From Brevundimonas sp. MF30-B (lineage in GTDB: Bacteria > Pseudomonadota > Alphaproteobacteria > Caulobacterales > Caulobacteraceae), in the NCBI RefSeq assembly GCF_004683885.1, contig NZ_CP038440.1, positions 1,212,001 to 1,276,000 of the forward strand: a stretch of DNA of 64,000 nucleotides, read 5' to 3'. The notes under the pieces were generated by a model. It saw only the letters and a list, made by a program, of their open reading frames with translations, was not told the DNA's origin and did no database searches. Positions 28,653 to 39,942 of the stretch are shown in pieces (within the stretch, counting starts at the first letter, position 1; every line of letters starts with the position of its first letter). Both the position numbers and the translations under genes were made by a program.

Positions 28653-28738
28653 GCGGGCGTGGCGAAACTGGTAGACGCAACGGACTTAAAATCCGTCGGG
28701 CCTGGCCCGTGCCGGTTCGACCCCGGCCGCCCGCACCA
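28653..28738 (+). tRNA. tRNA-Leu (anticodon UAA)
   Basis: Full class II cloverleaf with encoded CCA: acceptor GCGGGCG pairs with CGCCCGC (28728-28734), anticodon stem ACGGA/TCCGT (28680-28684, 28692-28696) with loop CTTAAAA, anticodon TAA at 28687-28689, long variable arm, and the T arm GGTTCGA. Decodes UUA/UUG leucine codons; UUA is expected to be rare in such a GC-rich genome. No integrase or duplicated 3' end is seen beside it, so no sign that this tRNA is used as an attachment site. Confidence 0.97.
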
Positions 28739-28875
28739 TTCAGGATTTTGGCAAGCGCTCTCCTTTGACAGCCGGACCTTGCACGGACTGCGGGGAATCA
28801 GTCGGAGGTGGCTGCAGCGTTCGGGGCCTATTCGCCCAGCGCAGGCTTTCTTCCGCGGCCTGCAGTCTCGTCCCC

Positions 28876-29067
28876 TTACCGCGAGCGATGAGGGGCGGCC
28901 ACGACGCCGCGCTCAGGCAGGGTCTCTTCGCCGAAATGATGCTCAATGCGGCCGGTCAGCATCTCCTTGCGGGAGAACACCTCCTCCTGGCCGTCGATAA
29001 GCAGTTCGTCCTCGCCTGGATCGTCGTCGCCGGGAGGGCTGACAGGGTCCGAGCCGTGGGGGGTCAT
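28876..29067 (-). CDS. Small acidic protein, hypothetical
   Basis: A possible 63-residue protein starting ATG 29067 with an AGGATCC stretch just upstream. The N-terminal half is very acidic (PPGDDDPGEDELLIDGQEEV) and the rest is basic (MLTGRIEHHFGEETLPERG). No family recognised and no membrane segment. The gene lies alone between the tRNA and a small membrane-protein gene on the other strand. Codon pattern and the ribosome-binding site suggest it is real, but a plus-strand reading (ATG 29070 to 29200) is also open here, so the call is tentative. Confidence 0.45.
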   Translation of the reverse strand: MTPHGSDPVSPPGDDDPGEDELLIDGQEEVFSRKEMLTGRIEHHFGEETLPERGVVAAPHRSR

Positions 29068-29234
29068 GATGGATCCTAGTGAGCTTTCTGAGGCGGCCCG
29101 CGGACTCGATGACGGGGCCCTAACGCGGGGCGCTATTGAGGTGGAACAACACCGGCCCACGCGAGGTTGCTTCGACTCGCCGCAGGAGGACGCTTTGTGA
29201 ACAATCGAGCACCGGAAACCGAGAGCATCAGCCC

Positions 29235-29384
29235 ATGATGGCCGCATCCCCATGGCTGCTGGTCGTCATCGGCGTGGCGATCGTGCTGGTCGCGGTTCTC
29301 GCCTATGGTCAGATGCAGTCCCGCAAGCGCGATCGAGAGGTTGATCCGCACACGCCGTCGGACGATCCGTCCAAGGGAATGTGA
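29235..29384 (+). CDS. Single-pass small membrane protein
   Basis: A 49-residue protein with one transmembrane helix (residues ~7-24, WLLVVIGVAIVLVAVLAYG) followed by a charged cytosolic tail with KRDREVDPHTPSDDPSKGM. The tail is typical of small proteobacterial membrane proteins with no assigned role. The start is ATG 29235 or the adjacent ATG 29238. It stands 150 bases upstream of the aldo/keto reductase in the same orientation. Confidence 0.6.
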   Translation: MMAASPWLLVVIGVAIVLVAVLAYGQMQSRKRDREVDPHTPSDDPSKGM

Positions 29385-29532
29385 TCCCCTTCGATCCAGC
29401 TGCAGGCTTCGAGCCAGCAGCGGGACATGGGAGTCCTGCGACATTGGGCCGCATTATCGCTGCGATGGGCTTTCGCGTCGCCGCCGTTGAATACTGACGT
29501 TACGGAACCATCAGCCTTCAGGAAAAACAGTC

Positions 29533-30456
29533 ATGATCGCTCGACGCACCTTCCTCGCCACGTCAGGCGCTCTGGCGCTCAGCGGCGCCTGGACGCCCGA
29601 CGCCTCGGCTCGTCAAACCAATGTGCGCGATCTGATCACCACCCGGTTCCGAGGGGCTGATCAGGACGTGCCGGTCATCGGCATCGGCACTGCGAGGCGT
29701 TATGCCGAGCCGGCCGACGCGGCGGCCATGAGCGCACTGCGCGACACCGTGGGCCGTTTCGCGGAGCTGGGGGGCAGTCTGATCGACACAGCCCCTTCCT
29801 ATGGGCGCGCGGAGGAGGTTGTTGGCGAACTGGTGCAAGACCTCGGCATTCGTGACCGTCTCTTTATCGCCACCAAGGTCGGCGCCGACAACGTCGAGCA
29901 GGGCGCGGCCCAGATCGAAGCCTCGTTCCGCAAGCTGCGTACGGACGTGATCGACCTGATCGCGGTGCATAATCTGCGGGGACTCGACAACCAGCTGGCG
30001 CTTTTGCGTGATCTGAAGGCCTCCGGACGCATTCGGGCGCTCGGCGCCACAACATCCGCAAAGCCACAGTACGCGGCCTTCGAGGCCGCCATGCGTCAAC
30101 ACTCGCTCGACGCCATCCAGATCGATTACGCCCTCGACAATCGAGAGGCGGCGGATCGGATTCTGCCCCTTGCGCAGGAACAGGGCGTGACGGTCATGAT
30201 CAACTTGCCGTTCGGCCGGGGTCGATTGTTCCAGGCTGTGCAGGATCGGCCGCTGCCGGACTGGGCGGCCGAGATCGGAGCCGCCAGCTGGGCCCAAATC
30301 TTCCTGAAGTACATCGTTTCCCATCCGTCGCGGCCTATCGCCATCCCCGGCACGGCCCAGGTGCGCTATGCGGATGACAACCTGGGCGCGGCGCGCGCCC
30401 CGCTGCCCGATGCGGCCATGAGGCGTCGCATGGAGCAGTATATTGACGCCGTCTGA
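29533..30456 (+). CDS. Tat-exported aldo/keto reductase
   Basis: A 307-residue aldo/keto reductase. The N-terminus MIARRTFLATSGALALSGAW is a twin-arginine signal, so the protein is probably periplasmic, where NADPH supply is unusual. The catalytic tetrad is complete: Asp85 and Tyr90 in IDTAPSYG, Lys115 in ATKVG and His146 in IAVHNLRG. The barrel continues through IQIDYALDNREAADRIL and INLPFGRGRLF. Its 3' end overlaps the transporter gene start by 14 bases, so the two are coupled. Substrate unknown; exported AKRs of this kind are common in alphaproteobacteria. Confidence 0.9.
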   Translation: MIARRTFLATSGALALSGAWTPDASARQTNVRDLITTRFRGADQDVPVIGIGTARRYAEPADAAAMSALRDTVGRFAELGGSLIDTAPSYGRAEEVVGELVQDLGIRDRLFIATKVGADNVEQGAAQIEASFRKLRTDVIDLIAVHNLRGLDNQLALLRDLKASGRIRALGATTSAKPQYAAFEAAMRQHSLDAIQIDYALDNREAADRILPLAQEQGVTVMINLPFGRGRLFQAVQDRPLPDWAAEIGAASWAQIFLKYIVSHPSRPIAIPGTAQVRYADDNLGAARAPLPDAAMRRRMEQYIDAV

Positions 30457-31744
30457 CGATCCGTCGCCACGGCGTCTGGGACAGGCTGCGCCGCGCTTCA
30501 ACCTGATCGCGGTGCGCCAAGAAGAGCAGCCGGCGGTGATCGGCGGCTTCCTGATGTTCTTCCTGCTGTTCACCAGCTGGTTCATGCTCCGGCCGGTGCG
30601 CGAGATGTTCGGCGTGGCCGGCGGCGTCGACAATCTTCAGTGGCTGTTCACCGCCACCTTCGCGGCCACTCTGATCGTGGCGCCGGTGTATGGGTGGGCG
30701 GCCGGGCGGCTGCCGCGACGGCGGCTTCTGCCGCTCGCCTATCTGGTCTCGTCGGTGGTGATGATCGGCTTCGGGGTAAGCCTCGCGCTGGACCCGGGGA
30801 ATGTGTGGGTCGGACGCCTGTTCTACGTCTGGGCTTCGGTCTTCAACCTGTTCGTCATCTCCATCGCCTGGAGTCTTCTGGCCGATGTGCTGGACCGCGA
30901 CCAGAGCCAGCGGATGTTCGGCCAGATCGCCGCCGGCGCCAGCCTGGGCGGCTTGACCGGCCCGGTGCTGAGCGGATTGCTGATTGCGCCGCTCGGCGAG
31001 GCGGGGCTGTTGTTCATTTCCACGGGCCTGCTGCTCTCCACCCTCGTCTGCGTCCTCTGGCTGCTGCGTTGGCGCGACCGCATGGGCCCGCGACGCGACG
31101 GCCCGACGCCCGAGCGTATCGGAGGTTCGATCTGGGGCGGGCTCAGGCTGATCATCGCATCGCCCTACCTTCTGGCGGTCGCGGCTTTCGTGTTGCTGCT
31201 CACCTCGGTGACGACCTTCCTCTATTTCGAACAGGCGCGCATCGTGTCGGAGACGTTCGCCGACCGCACCCGCCAGACCCAGGTCTTCGCGACGATCGAT
31301 GCGGTGGTGCAGGCCTCGACGATCGGAATCCAGCTTTTCCTGACCGGCTGGATCGCGCGCCGTCTTGGCGTGGTGGTTCTACTCACAGCCGTGCCGGTCA
31401 TCATGGTTTTCGGCTTTGGGCTCCTGGCGTTCGCGGCCACCTTCCCCATCCTGGTTTTCGTCATGGTCGTGCGTCGGGTGGGCGAGTACGCCCTGGTTCG
31501 GCCGGGCCGGGAGATGCTGTTCTCGCCGCTCGATCTGGAGACCAAGTACAAGGCCAAGAACGCCATCGACACGGTCGTGTACCGGGGCGGCGACATGATG
31601 TCCGCTTGGCTGAACACCGGGATCGCCAGTCTCGGGGCGGCCTGGTTGGTCGCTTTGCTGGGTGGTCTGATTGCGGGCGTATGGGCCGCAGTGGGCTGGA
31701 ACGTCGGGCGTCGGCACGACCGGTCGGACGTCGGACGGGCCTGA
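30443..31744 (+). CDS. MFS transporter of the Npt/nucleotide-exchanger-like group
   Basis: A 433-residue inner-membrane transporter with about 12 helices. The segment LETKYKAKNAIDTVVYRGGD between helices 9 and 10 is characteristic of the MFS group related to NTP/NDP exchangers (Npt1/Npt2-like) in free-living proteobacteria. The first helices include FLMFFLLFTSWFMLRPVREM. Whether it moves nucleotides is not known for free-living members. The start is TTG 30443, seven bases after GGAG and inside the end of the aldo/keto reductase gene; later in-frame starts would cut the conserved N-terminus. Confidence 0.85.
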   Translation: MTPSDDPSPRRLGQAAPRFNLIAVRQEEQPAVIGGFLMFFLLFTSWFMLRPVREMFGVAGGVDNLQWLFTATFAATLIVAPVYGWAAGRLPRRRLLPLAYLVSSVVMIGFGVSLALDPGNVWVGRLFYVWASVFNLFVISIAWSLLADVLDRDQSQRMFGQIAAGASLGGLTGPVLSGLLIAPLGEAGLLFISTGLLLSTLVCVLWLLRWRDRMGPRRDGPTPERIGGSIWGGLRLIIASPYLLAVAAFVLLLTSVTTFLYFEQARIVSETFADRTRQTQVFATIDAVVQASTIGIQLFLTGWIARRLGVVVLLTAVPVIMVFGFGLLAFAATFPILVFVMVVRRVGEYALVRPGREMLFSPLDLETKYKAKNAIDTVVYRGGDMMSAWLNTGIASLGAAWLVALLGGLIAGVWAAVGWNVGRRHDRSDVGRA

Positions 31745-31847
31745 CGCTAGAACGCCTTATACGCGCAAGACGCCCCCGAATGCCGCTTGGCCAGAGGGCA
31801 GGCGGCGGGTAACAGCACCGCCGTCGTGAATGCGTTGTGAGGACGTG

Positions 31848-33527
31848 ATGATTCGTGGATGGCTCGCTTTCCTGACTCTTTCTGCGAGTCTGATGGGGAC
31901 CACGCCCGCCGCTCTCAGCCAGCCGTTGAGCCCGGGCGTTGAGCCGCACGCCGCGCCGGCTCTTGTAGTCGTTGTCGTGGTCGATCAGCTGGGCGCTGAT
32001 CTGTTCAATCAATACCGCCCGCGTTTCCAGGCTGGGCTGAAGACGCTTTCGGATGAGGGCCTGGTCTACGCCAACGGCTACCACGCCCATGGACTCACTG
32101 AGACCTGCCCGGGCTTCTCGACCATACTGAGCGGCCGGCACCCGACGGAAACGGGCATTCAGGCCAACTTCGGCTTCGATCCGGAAACGGGCCGACCTTT
32201 CTATTGTCTAGAGGACAGGCGGAACGCGCTCGCGCACGGCCGCAACACCGACAACGGCCCGGTGGGACCGGCGCTGCTGCGCGCCACGACCCTGGGCGAC
32301 TGGTTGAAGGAGCAGAGCCCCGCGAGCCGCGTCTTCGCCGTTTCCGGCAAGGATCGCGGCGCCATCAATCTGGCGGGCCATCGGCCCGACGGCGCCTATT
32401 GGCACACGATGGATTTCGGCTTCACGACCTATGTGGAGCCGGGCCAGGACGCCGCCGAACGCCTTGCGCCCATATCCGCCTTCAACGCGCGAACGGCCGA
32501 GCGCCTGCGCGCTGATCCGCCCGCCTGGGACTTCACCCGCGACCAGTGCCGCGCCCTGGTCGGAACCTTGACCGTGGCGGGGCAGGCGTTCCATTCGACC
32601 CTGCCGCCGGCGATGTTCGAGCTGGATGTCTCGCCGCTGCTGGACGAGATCACTCTGGAAGCCGCGACTGAGCTTCTGGAGACCCAGCAACTGGGCCGTC
32701 GAGGCGTGACCGATCTGCTGGGCGTCAGCCTGTCGGGCACGGACCGCATCGGCCACGCCTACGGCGCCCAGGGGCCGGAGATGTGCGAGCAGATGCATCG
32801 CCTCGACGTCGCTCTGGGCGATTTCCTGAAGCGTCTGGAGGATGTGCCCGGCGGCGTTCTGCTGGTCCTGACGGCCGATCACGGCGGCTCTGACATTGTA
32901 GAGCGGCTGGCCGAACGGGGCGAGCCCCGCGCCCGCCGTGCGGACCCGACCATCATCCCGCGCCTGAACCTGATGCTGCGCGAGCGTTTCGGCTTCGACC
33001 ACGACGCCGCCGCCTATTCGGCGACGGGCGTCTCGCTGCGCGGCCCGGAGCGGACCGCATTGACTGGAGCGACGCGAGACCAGGCCATAGCGGCCGCCGT
33101 CGCCTTCCTGAACGATCAGCCGGACGTGGCCATCGCCGTGGCGCGCGACGAACTGATCGCCGACCCCGTCCCGGCCGATACGCGCGAGCCGGCGGCCTTG
33201 AGCCTCCGAGAACGTCTGCGTCTAAGCGTTGTCGCCGATCGGTCGCCGGAAATCATGTACGGCCTGACGCCCTTCACCGTGCGGGGCGGCGGGCGCATCG
33301 GATCGTCGGCCATGAGCCACGGCTCGATCTGGGATTACGACCGCCGCGTGCCGATCCTGTTCTGGACGCCCGGCGACGGGGGGCAGGAGCGGCCGGCGCC
33401 CATCCGCACCATCGATATCGCACCGACCTTGGCCAATGCGCTTGGGCTGGAGACGCCGGAAGTGGACGGCCGCTGCATTGATCTGGGGCTGGCCGTGGCC
33501 GGGGCCTGCGGGCAGGGCGCGCCGTAA
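31848..33527 (+). CDS. PafA-like alkaline phosphatase superfamily enzyme
   Basis: A 559-residue exported phosphohydrolase of the alkaline phosphatase superfamily (type I phosphodiesterase/nucleotide pyrophosphatase branch, PafA-like). After a signal peptide the metal Asp lies in VVVVVDQLGAD, the nucleophile Thr in HGLTETCPGFSTILSG, and further ligands in SGTDRIGHAYG, LTADHGGSD and AMSHGSIWDYDRRVP. PafA-type enzymes are calcium- or zinc-dependent periplasmic monoesterases. Start ATG 31848 is preceded by GAGGA; the ATG at 31830 adds six residues before the signal. No Pho box evident. It probably releases phosphate from organic esters. Confidence 0.9.
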   Translation: MIRGWLAFLTLSASLMGTTPAALSQPLSPGVEPHAAPALVVVVVVDQLGADLFNQYRPRFQAGLKTLSDEGLVYANGYHAHGLTETCPGFSTILSGRHPTETGIQANFGFDPETGRPFYCLEDRRNALAHGRNTDNGPVGPALLRATTLGDWLKEQSPASRVFAVSGKDRGAINLAGHRPDGAYWHTMDFGFTTYVEPGQDAAERLAPISAFNARTAERLRADPPAWDFTRDQCRALVGTLTVAGQAFHSTLPPAMFELDVSPLLDEITLEAATELLETQQLGRRGVTDLLGVSLSGTDRIGHAYGAQGPEMCEQMHRLDVALGDFLKRLEDVPGGVLLVLTADHGGSDIVERLAERGEPRARRADPTIIPRLNLMLRERFGFDHDAAAYSATGVSLRGPERTALTGATRDQAIAAAVAFLNDQPDVAIAVARDELIADPVPADTREPAALSLRERLRLSVVADRSPEIMYGLTPFTVRGGGRIGSSAMSHGSIWDYDRRVPILFWTPGDGGQERPAPIRTIDIAPTLANALGLETPEVDGRCIDLGLAVAGACGQGAP

Positions 33528-33620
33528 ACTCGTGTTTCGGCGGGCGTTCCGGCCTTACCCGGGACGCGGTTCATTGGCAGAACAGGGGTGGAAACGCCTC
33601 CCGACGCCAATGAGAAGATC

Positions 33621-35057
33621 ATGAAAAGAGCCCGGCGCGCGCGCATCGTCGCCACCCTGGGGCCCGCCAGCCGCGCCCCCGGCACCGTCAAGGCCCTGGC
33701 CGAGGCCGGTGTCGACGTGTTTCGCTTGAACTTCAGCCACGGGTCGCATGAGGATCACGCCGCCGCCTTGAAGGCCGTGCGCGGCGCCGAGATGGCGTTG
33801 CAACGACCGCTGGGCGTGCTCGCCGACCTGCAAGGCCCCAAGCTGCGGCTGGGCCGGTTCGCCGATGTGGAGATTTCTGTGAAGCCCGGCCACGTCATGC
33901 GGCTGGACCTGGATCCCACGCCGGGGAACGAGGCGCGGGTTCAGATGCCACACCCTGAAATCTTCAAGGCGCTGCGCACCGGGATGCTGCTGCTGATCGA
34001 CGACGGGCGGGTGCGCCTGCGCGTCGGCGAACGCGCCGACACCTGGGCCGATGTGACGGTTGAGAGCGGCTCCAAACTGTCGGACCGCAAAGGCGTGGCC
34101 GTGCCCGAGGCGGTGGTGCCGGTCTCTGCCCTGACGCCCAAGGACCGCGAGGACCTGGCCTTCGCTCTGCGCCTCGGCGTCGACTGGGTGGCGCTCAGCT
34201 TCGTCCAGAAGGCCGAGGACATGGCCGAGCTGAAGCGGCTGGTCGGCGGTCAGGCCGCCTGTCTGGCCAAGATCGAAAAGCCTCAGGCCCTGACGGACCT
34301 TGAGGCCATTCTGGACTACTGCGACGGCGTCATGGTCGCGCGTGGCGACCTGGGCGTCGAACTGGACCCAGAAGAGGTGCCGGTCGCCCAAAAGCAGATC
34401 CTGCGCGCCGCCCGCCAGCGCGGCGTGCCGGCCATCGTCGCCACCCAGATGCTGGAGTCCATGACCTCCAGCCCAGCGCCGACCCGCGCCGAGGCGTCGG
34501 ATGTCGCCAACGCCGTCTATGAGGGCGCCGACGCCCTCATGCTGTCGGCCGAGACAGCGTCGGGCGCCTATCCGCTGGAAGCCGTCGGCATCATGAACCG
34601 GATCATGGAGCGGGTGGAGCGCGACCCGCTCTGGCCCGGCCTGATGGACGCCGACCACGCCGGCATGGACATCCACGACGTCGACGCCCTGGTCGCCGCC
34701 GCGCGCAAGGCCGCCGAGGCCCAGTCCACCGCCTGCATGGTGGTCTTCACCACCCTGGGCGGCACCGCGCGCCGCATGTCGCGCGAACGCCCGCTGCAGC
34801 CTGTTCTGGCCCTGACGCCCAAGGCCGAAACCGCACGCCGCCTGTCGCTGGTCTGGGGCCTGGAGCCGCGCCTGGGCAAGGAGCCGACCTCACTGGAGGA
34901 CGTCACCGAAGACGCCGTCCAGTCGGCCATGAAATACGGCCTGGCCGAGCCGGGCCAGCGCATCCTCATCCTCGCCGGCACCCCCTTCGGCGCGCCCGGC
35001 GCCGCCAATCTGCTTCGCCTCGCCCATGCGCCGGCCAAGAGCAGGCGGCGGCGCTAG
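33621..35057 (+). CDS. pyk: Pyruvate kinase
   Basis: Catalyses phosphoenolpyruvate plus ADP to pyruvate plus ATP. 478 residues with ARIVATLGPASRAPGTVKAL at the N-terminus, the phosphate-binding Arg in VFRLNFSHGSHEDH, the catalytic Lys in CLAKIEKPQAL, metal site MVARGDLGVELDPEEVP, and ATQMLESMTSSPAPTRAEAS. The C-terminal regulatory domain is complete. ATG 33621 starts directly at the family; a GTG at 33588 would add 11 residues. It converges with sodC, with 15 bases between the stops. Confidence 0.97.
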   Translation: MKRARRARIVATLGPASRAPGTVKALAEAGVDVFRLNFSHGSHEDHAAALKAVRGAEMALQRPLGVLADLQGPKLRLGRFADVEISVKPGHVMRLDLDPTPGNEARVQMPHPEIFKALRTGMLLLIDDGRVRLRVGERADTWADVTVESGSKLSDRKGVAVPEAVVPVSALTPKDREDLAFALRLGVDWVALSFVQKAEDMAELKRLVGGQAACLAKIEKPQALTDLEAILDYCDGVMVARGDLGVELDPEEVPVAQKQILRAARQRGVPAIVATQMLESMTSSPAPTRAEASDVANAVYEGADALMLSAETASGAYPLEAVGIMNRIMERVERDPLWPGLMDADHAGMDIHDVDALVAAARKAAEAQSTACMVVFTTLGGTARRMSRERPLQPVLALTPKAETARRLSLVWGLEPRLGKEPTSLEDVTEDAVQSAMKYGLAEPGQRILILAGTPFGAPGAANLLRLAHAPAKSRRRR

Positions 35058-35072
35058 TCCGGATCTTCGCGC

Positions 35073-35678
35073 TTATCCTGCCGCGATCACGCCGCAGGCG
35101 ACGCGGTCGCCCGAGCCGCCGATGGGCTGGCTGTTGTGGTCGTCAGGCTGGGCGTGGATGACTATGGCCGAGCCGTCCGCGTCCAGCAGGTGCGCGCCGG
35201 GGCCGCTGTCGGCCAGGCGGGCGAAGGTGGTGAACACCTCGGCGTAGGCGCGGCCCTGGGCGTCCGCATAGATGTTGGGCAGGTCGCCGAAGTCGTTCTG
35301 CTGGGCGTTCAGCAGGCCGTGCACCACATCGGTCGAGCCGCCGTGGACGTGGGCGCCGGCCGACTGGAAGCCGGGACCTTCGCAGGTTCCGGTCTCGTGC
35401 AGGTGGATGCCGTGCCACCCGGGGGTCAGGCCGGTGGCCTCGATGCGGATCACCACCCCTTGCGGACCCTGGCTGAAGGTGGCCGTGCCGGCCTGTCCGC
35501 CTTGGCCGTTCGTCAGAGGGGCCGTTGCCGTGGCGCCGACGTCGGCGCGCTGCGCCGTCAGGGCCGGAGCGGGCGCAGCGGCCGGGCTGGTGGCGTCGGC
35601 CGCCGTCGTGCCTTCGGGCTGGCTGCAGGCGGCCAGCGGGGCGGCGATGAGGACGGAGGCGAGGAGCATGGCGCGCAT
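35073..35678 (-). CDS. sodC: Cu,Zn superoxide dismutase lipoprotein
   Basis: Removes superoxide in the periplasm. The 201-residue protein has a lipobox (LAAC, Cys18), a ~40-residue Ala/Pro-rich linker, then the SOD fold: copper ligands HLHETGTC (His in HGIHLHE), HVHGG, and the C-terminal VIHAQPDDHNSQPIGGSGDR with the catalytic Arg and the disulfide Cys in ACGVI. AGGGA lies 9 bases before ATG 35678. Adjacent katG and yaaA elsewhere in the window complete an oxidative-stress set, though they are not linked to it. Confidence 0.96.
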   Translation of the reverse strand: MRAMLLASVLIAAPLAACSQPEGTTAADATSPAAAPAPALTAQRADVGATATAPLTNGQGGQAGTATFSQGPQGVVIRIEATGLTPGWHGIHLHETGTCEGPGFQSAGAHVHGGSTDVVHGLLNAQQNDFGDLPNIYADAQGRAYAEVFTTFARLADSGPGAHLLDADGSAIVIHAQPDDHNSQPIGGSGDRVACGVIAAG

Positions 35679-35804
35679 GATGTTTTTCCCTTGTCAGACG
35701 GGGCGTTTGAACCGGCGCGCGTCATTTGGCGCCACAGCCCCTGGATGCTAGAAACCCAGGCAGCGGATCACGTTCCGATTCCGGCCCAATAAAGCCCGAT
35801 TTCC

Positions 35805-38558
<2,754 letters not shown>

Positions 38559-38581
38559 GCCCTTTCCCGGCGGCTGGAACG

Positions 38582-39370
38582 ATGATCCTCATCGACGGTC
38601 AGCCCGCGTCGCCTGACGATCTGGCGCACCAGGCGCTGGTCAACTACGGCGCCTACACCTCCTTTCGCGTGGAGGGCGGCGCGGCGCGGGGGCTGGATCG
38701 GCACCTGGCGCGGCTGGAACAGTCGGCGCTCGCCCTGTTTGGCGAGGCGGTGGTCGAAGGGCGTCTTCGGGGTCTGATGCGCTTGGCCGTAGGCGGCCGC
38801 GAGGCGTGCTGGCTGCGCGTCAGCCTGTTCTCGCCCGAGATCGGCCATCGCGATCCCGGCTTCGTGGGCGCGCCGCGCGTCATGACAGCGGTGTTCGATC
38901 CGCCGCCGCCGCTGGCCGGTTCGGTGCGCCTCATGACGCTGGATTACGAACGCGAAGCGCCCGAACTGAAGCACACCGCCACCTTCGGCCTGATGCACGC
39001 ACGCCGCGCAGCGCGGGCGGCCGGATTCGACGACGCTCTGTTCGTCGATCGGGCAGGGCGCATCTCGGAAGGCAGTCTCTGGAACATCGGCTTCGTGCAG
39101 GGCGACACGGTGGTCTGGCCACAGGCGGCGATGCTGGCCGGCGTGACCCAGGCGATCCTTCGCGACGGGCTGGGTAGGGCGGGCCTGACCCAGCAGACGC
39201 GGGCGATCACTCGCGACGACCTGCGGACCTTCGACGGCGCCTTCCTCTGCAACAGCGCCACGCCGGCCGCCTCGGTGACGGCCATCGACGAGCTGACCTT
39301 GGTGGAGCCGTCCGCCCTGATCCAGCGCCTGCGTGATCTGTGGGCGGCGTCGCCGTTGCAGCCGCTATGA
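38582..39370 (+). CDS. Class IV aminotransferase
   Basis: A 262-residue PLP enzyme of the branched-chain aminotransferase/aminodeoxychorismate lyase fold. The putative PLP lysine is in ELKHTATFG; the loop GRISEGSLWNIGFV and the C-terminal CNSATPAASVTAID are family blocks. It is shorter than IlvE and fits the aminodeoxychorismate lyase-like or D-amino acid group; which reaction it runs cannot be settled by eye. Starts 21 bases after gyrA, possibly cotranscribed. ATG 38582 is directly preceded by CGGCTGGAACG, a weak ribosome-binding site. Confidence 0.85.
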   Translation: MILIDGQPASPDDLAHQALVNYGAYTSFRVEGGAARGLDRHLARLEQSALALFGEAVVEGRLRGLMRLAVGGREACWLRVSLFSPEIGHRDPGFVGAPRVMTAVFDPPPPLAGSVRLMTLDYEREAPELKHTATFGLMHARRAARAAGFDDALFVDRAGRISEGSLWNIGFVQGDTVVWPQAAMLAGVTQAILRDGLGRAGLTQQTRAITRDDLRTFDGAFLCNSATPAASVTAIDELTLVEPSALIQRLRDLWAASPLQPL

Positions 39371-39451
39371 CCATCACGTCGCTGTCAGGCGCACTAGGCC
39401 GTTGATTTCGCGCCTGCTAAACGAACCGCGAGAGGCGAAGGGGGACCCGCC

Positions 39452-39940
39452 ATGCGCATCGGCCTTTATCCAGGCACCTTCGACCCCGTCACCAACGGGC
39501 ACATGGACATCATCGGCCGAGCCGTGAAGCTGGTCGACCGGCTGGTCATCGGTGTGGCGCGCAACGACGACAAGGGCCCGCTGTTCACCACCGACGAGCG
39601 GGTCGAGATGCTGAGGGCCGAGGTCGAGGGCCTGGGCGGCGACATCGTGGTGCAGCCGTTCGAGACGCTGCTGATGCATTTCGCCGAAAGCCTGAACGCC
39701 AACGTCATCATCCGGGGGCTGCGGGCCGTCGCGGACTTCGAGTACGAGTTCCAGATGACGGCCATGAACCAGCGCCTCAATAGCGACATCGAGACCGTCT
39801 TTCTGATGGCCGACCCCCGCCACCAGGCCATCGCTTCGCGGCTGGTCAAGGAGATCGCCCGGCTGGACGGCGCGATCGAGAGTTTCGTCAGCCCCGCCGT
39901 CGCCGCGCGGGTGCGGGCCCGAGTGAAGAACGGACACTGA
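39452..39940 (+). CDS. coaD: Phosphopantetheine adenylyltransferase
   Basis: Fourth step of coenzyme A synthesis: 4'-phosphopantetheine plus ATP to dephospho-CoA. 162 residues, the normal size. Nucleotidyltransferase motif GTFDPVTNGH (Thr9, His17), IIRGLRAVADFEYEFQM, and the C-terminal SRLVKEIARLDG are all present. The next gene, a periplasmic cyclophilin, begins 3 bases after the coaD stop with a TTG start, so the two are in one transcript. Confidence 0.98.
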   Translation: MRIGLYPGTFDPVTNGHMDIIGRAVKLVDRLVIGVARNDDKGPLFTTDERVEMLRAEVEGLGGDIVVQPFETLLMHFAESLNANVIIRGLRAVADFEYEFQMTAMNQRLNSDIETVFLMADPRHQAIASRLVKEIARLDGAIESFVSPAVAARVRARVKNGH

Positions 39941-39942
39941 TC

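Noticed and set aside
28653..28738. tRNA-Leu as an integration attachment site
   Set aside because: No integrase, no direct repeat of the tRNA 3' end and no foreign gene block next to it.
28946..29200. Plus-strand open frame beside the tRNA
   Set aside because: Ser/Pro-rich and antisense to the more likely minus-strand small gene at 28876-29067.
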